A stretch of DNA of 64,000 nucleotides, taken from contig NC_030857.1 of assembly GCF_000208745.1 (NCBI RefSeq), forward strand, positions 4,378,714-4,442,713. The letters run 5' to 3'. Source of the DNA: Theobroma cacao (taxonomy: Eukaryota > Streptophyta > Magnoliopsida > Malvales > Malvaceae). Positions 62,986 through 64,000 of this stretch are shown one piece after another. Under the pieces are notes generated by a model that was given only the letters and a program-made list of their open reading frames with translations, did not search any database and was not told where the DNA came from. How positions within the stretch are numbered: the first letter of the stretch is position 1; every line of letters begins with the position of its first letter. A program made the position numbers and the translations under genes.

Positions 62986-64000
62986 GTGTTCTGGTCAATG
63001 CAGATGCAATCCTATCTCAAAGCTTTCAATCTTTGGGAAGTGGTGGAGACAGGAATTGAACCAATACAAAGGCATGCTAATCTAACTCTGGCTCAAATAA
63101 GGCAGTTTGAAGAAGACAAGGCAAAGAGGTATAAGGCTCTTTCTTGCGTACAATTTGTAAATTTTTATGAGATATTTGCTAGAATAATGCACTTAGATAA
63201 CCCGAAGGAAGTTTGGGATCATTCAAAAGAGGAATTCCATGGTAGTGATAAAACTAGGAGAATTCAAGCCTTAAATCTGTTTAGACAATTTGAGATGCTG
63301 ACAATGGATGATAATGAAACTATCAAGGAGTTTTTTGGGAAGATGATGGGAATAGTGAACCAGCTTAGGTTGCTTGGAAAAGAAATGGATAAGGAAAGGC
63401 TAGTGAGTAAAATGCTAGTAGGCCTACCCGAGAAATATGAGTCAAAAATTTCTTCCTTAGAGGGACTTTAGGGATATTAATCAAATGACATTAAAGGAAC
63501 TAGTTAATGCACTAGAGGATTTAGAGCAGAGCAGAGAAGAGCTTTTAGGCAAAAAAGGCTCACTGAGAATGCCTTAGTTGTCAAAACAAAGAATAAGAAG
63601 CTTGGTAGCAGTATCTTTAAAAGGAATGAAGCTAACAGGAAAGACAAAGGGAGGAAGGTTGATGAAAAGAGACATGGGGATCATAAGAAAACGTTTCCAC
63701 CATATTCTCATGGCAAAAAAACAAATCATATAGAAAAATTTTGTTGGTTTAAGCCGAATGTTGAGTGCAAGAAGTGTCACCAGCAAGGACATGTGGAGAA
63801 GGTCTGTAAAAACAAAGTTAAAAATGTGATGAGAAAGCTGCTGTGGTTGAAAAGCTTGAAGTTGAAGATGAGGTTTTTTTTTATGGCTAAAAATGTAGAT
63901 AGTGAAGAGGAAAAGAATACCTGGCTGTTGGATAGCGGTTGTTCAAATCATCTAACTGGATGCAAGGATAACTTCATTAATCTAGATTCTAGTTTTAGAA
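62986..64000 (+). pseudogene. Copia gag-protease reading frame, broken
   Basis: The open part (about 62986-63471) shows the gag/UBN2-type pattern of plant Copia elements: YLKAFNLWEVVETG near the start, then PKEVWD, ALNLFRQFEMLTM and LVGLPEKYE. The frame is lost just after 63465. A zinc knuckle of the form CX2CX4HX4C appears in another frame at about 63765-63810, and a protease-like LLDSG at about 63925-63940 near the window end. Upstream of 62986 the frame is closed by a stop near 62964. At least two frameshifts therefore separate the parts, so no functional polyprotein is expected. Integrase and reverse transcriptase would lie beyond the window. Confidence 0.75.

Larger units (their letters stand above)
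62355..64000 (+). mobile_element. Ty1/Copia LTR retrotransposon, 5' part, decayed, cut by the window end
   Basis: A candidate 5' LTR begins with TGTTGA at 62355 and ends with TTTCA at 62861. Directly after it, TGGTACCATAGCTCT (from 62862) resembles the initiator tRNA-Met primer binding site (usual form TGGTATCAGAGCTC) with a few changes. A gag-like region, a zinc knuckle and the start of a protease region follow in Copia order, with several frameshifts and stops. The LTR start is a guess from the TG dinucleotide, because the 3' LTR lies outside the window. Ordinary plant transposon debris. Confidence 0.75.

Noticed and set aside
1..64000. CRISPR arrays, operons, bacterial or phage systems
   Set aside because: No regularly spaced repeats or bacterial-type gene clusters; all genes are spliced or typical plant nuclear genes.

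Overview
This is a nuclear window from a flowering plant. The coding regions are split by GT-AG introns, the intergenic DNA is AT-rich, and several gene families are plant-specific (LBD, RSL-class bHLH, EAR-type C2H2 zinc finger, autoinhibited Ca2+-ATPase with an N-terminal calmodulin-binding region). Protein similarity and gene order point to a core eudicot, probably a rosid/malvid. I cannot name the species from sequence alone. There is one 33-base assembly gap (9479-9511) and a single undetermined base at 26619.

Layout, left to right: ACA1-type Ca2+-ATPase (+, 1244-6685, 7 exons); a repeat-bearing spacer; a D5-type cyclin (-, 9838-11239, 5 exons), convergent with ACA1; about 7.8 kb of gene-free DNA with dispersed repeats and microsatellites; an IFRD/SAT32-like gene (+, 19006-22422, 13 coding exons); an ASCC2-like CUE-domain gene (-, 23143-28340, 9 exons), convergent with SAT32; a Spen-like RRM + SPOC protein (-, 30475-35947, 7 exons); an RSL-class bHLH (-, 37344-38915, 5 exons); adenine phosphoribosyltransferase with a possible plastid-targeting first exon (-, 43674-46741, 7 exons); ZAT10/STZ-type zinc finger (+, 51514-52302, intronless); a tRNA-Lys(CTT) gene (-, 56803-56875); an LBD37/38/39-type LOB gene (+, 59678-60466, 2 exons); and the 5' part of a decayed Ty1/Copia retrotransposon (62355 to the window end). 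Exon junctions were worked out by hand from splice sites, reading frame and family similarity. Every multi-exon gene closes in frame from ATG to stop.

The genes do not form a pathway; they are a conserved neighbourhood. From memory, ACA1, SAT32, the CUE gene, the SPOC gene, RSL4 and ZAT10 are consecutive or nearly so on Arabidopsis chromosome 1 (At1g27770 down to At1g27730), with APT1 (At1g27450) nearby. CYCD5;1, ACA2 and LBD39 lie together on Arabidopsis chromosome 4 (At4g37630, At4g37640, At4g37540). The window therefore looks like a less fractionated version of the ancestral segment that Arabidopsis keeps in two duplicated pieces. Some neighbours have related themes: ACA1 (calcium) with stress-linked SAT32 and ZAT10, and ASCC2-like with the SPOC protein (RNA/transcription). 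I saw no sign of a new multi-gene system. The points most worth a second look are a TGES-to-TGEC change in the pump's actuator domain, a diverged repeat family on both sides of the cyclin gene, a perfect 22-bp W-box palindrome, and SINE-like insertions in introns.
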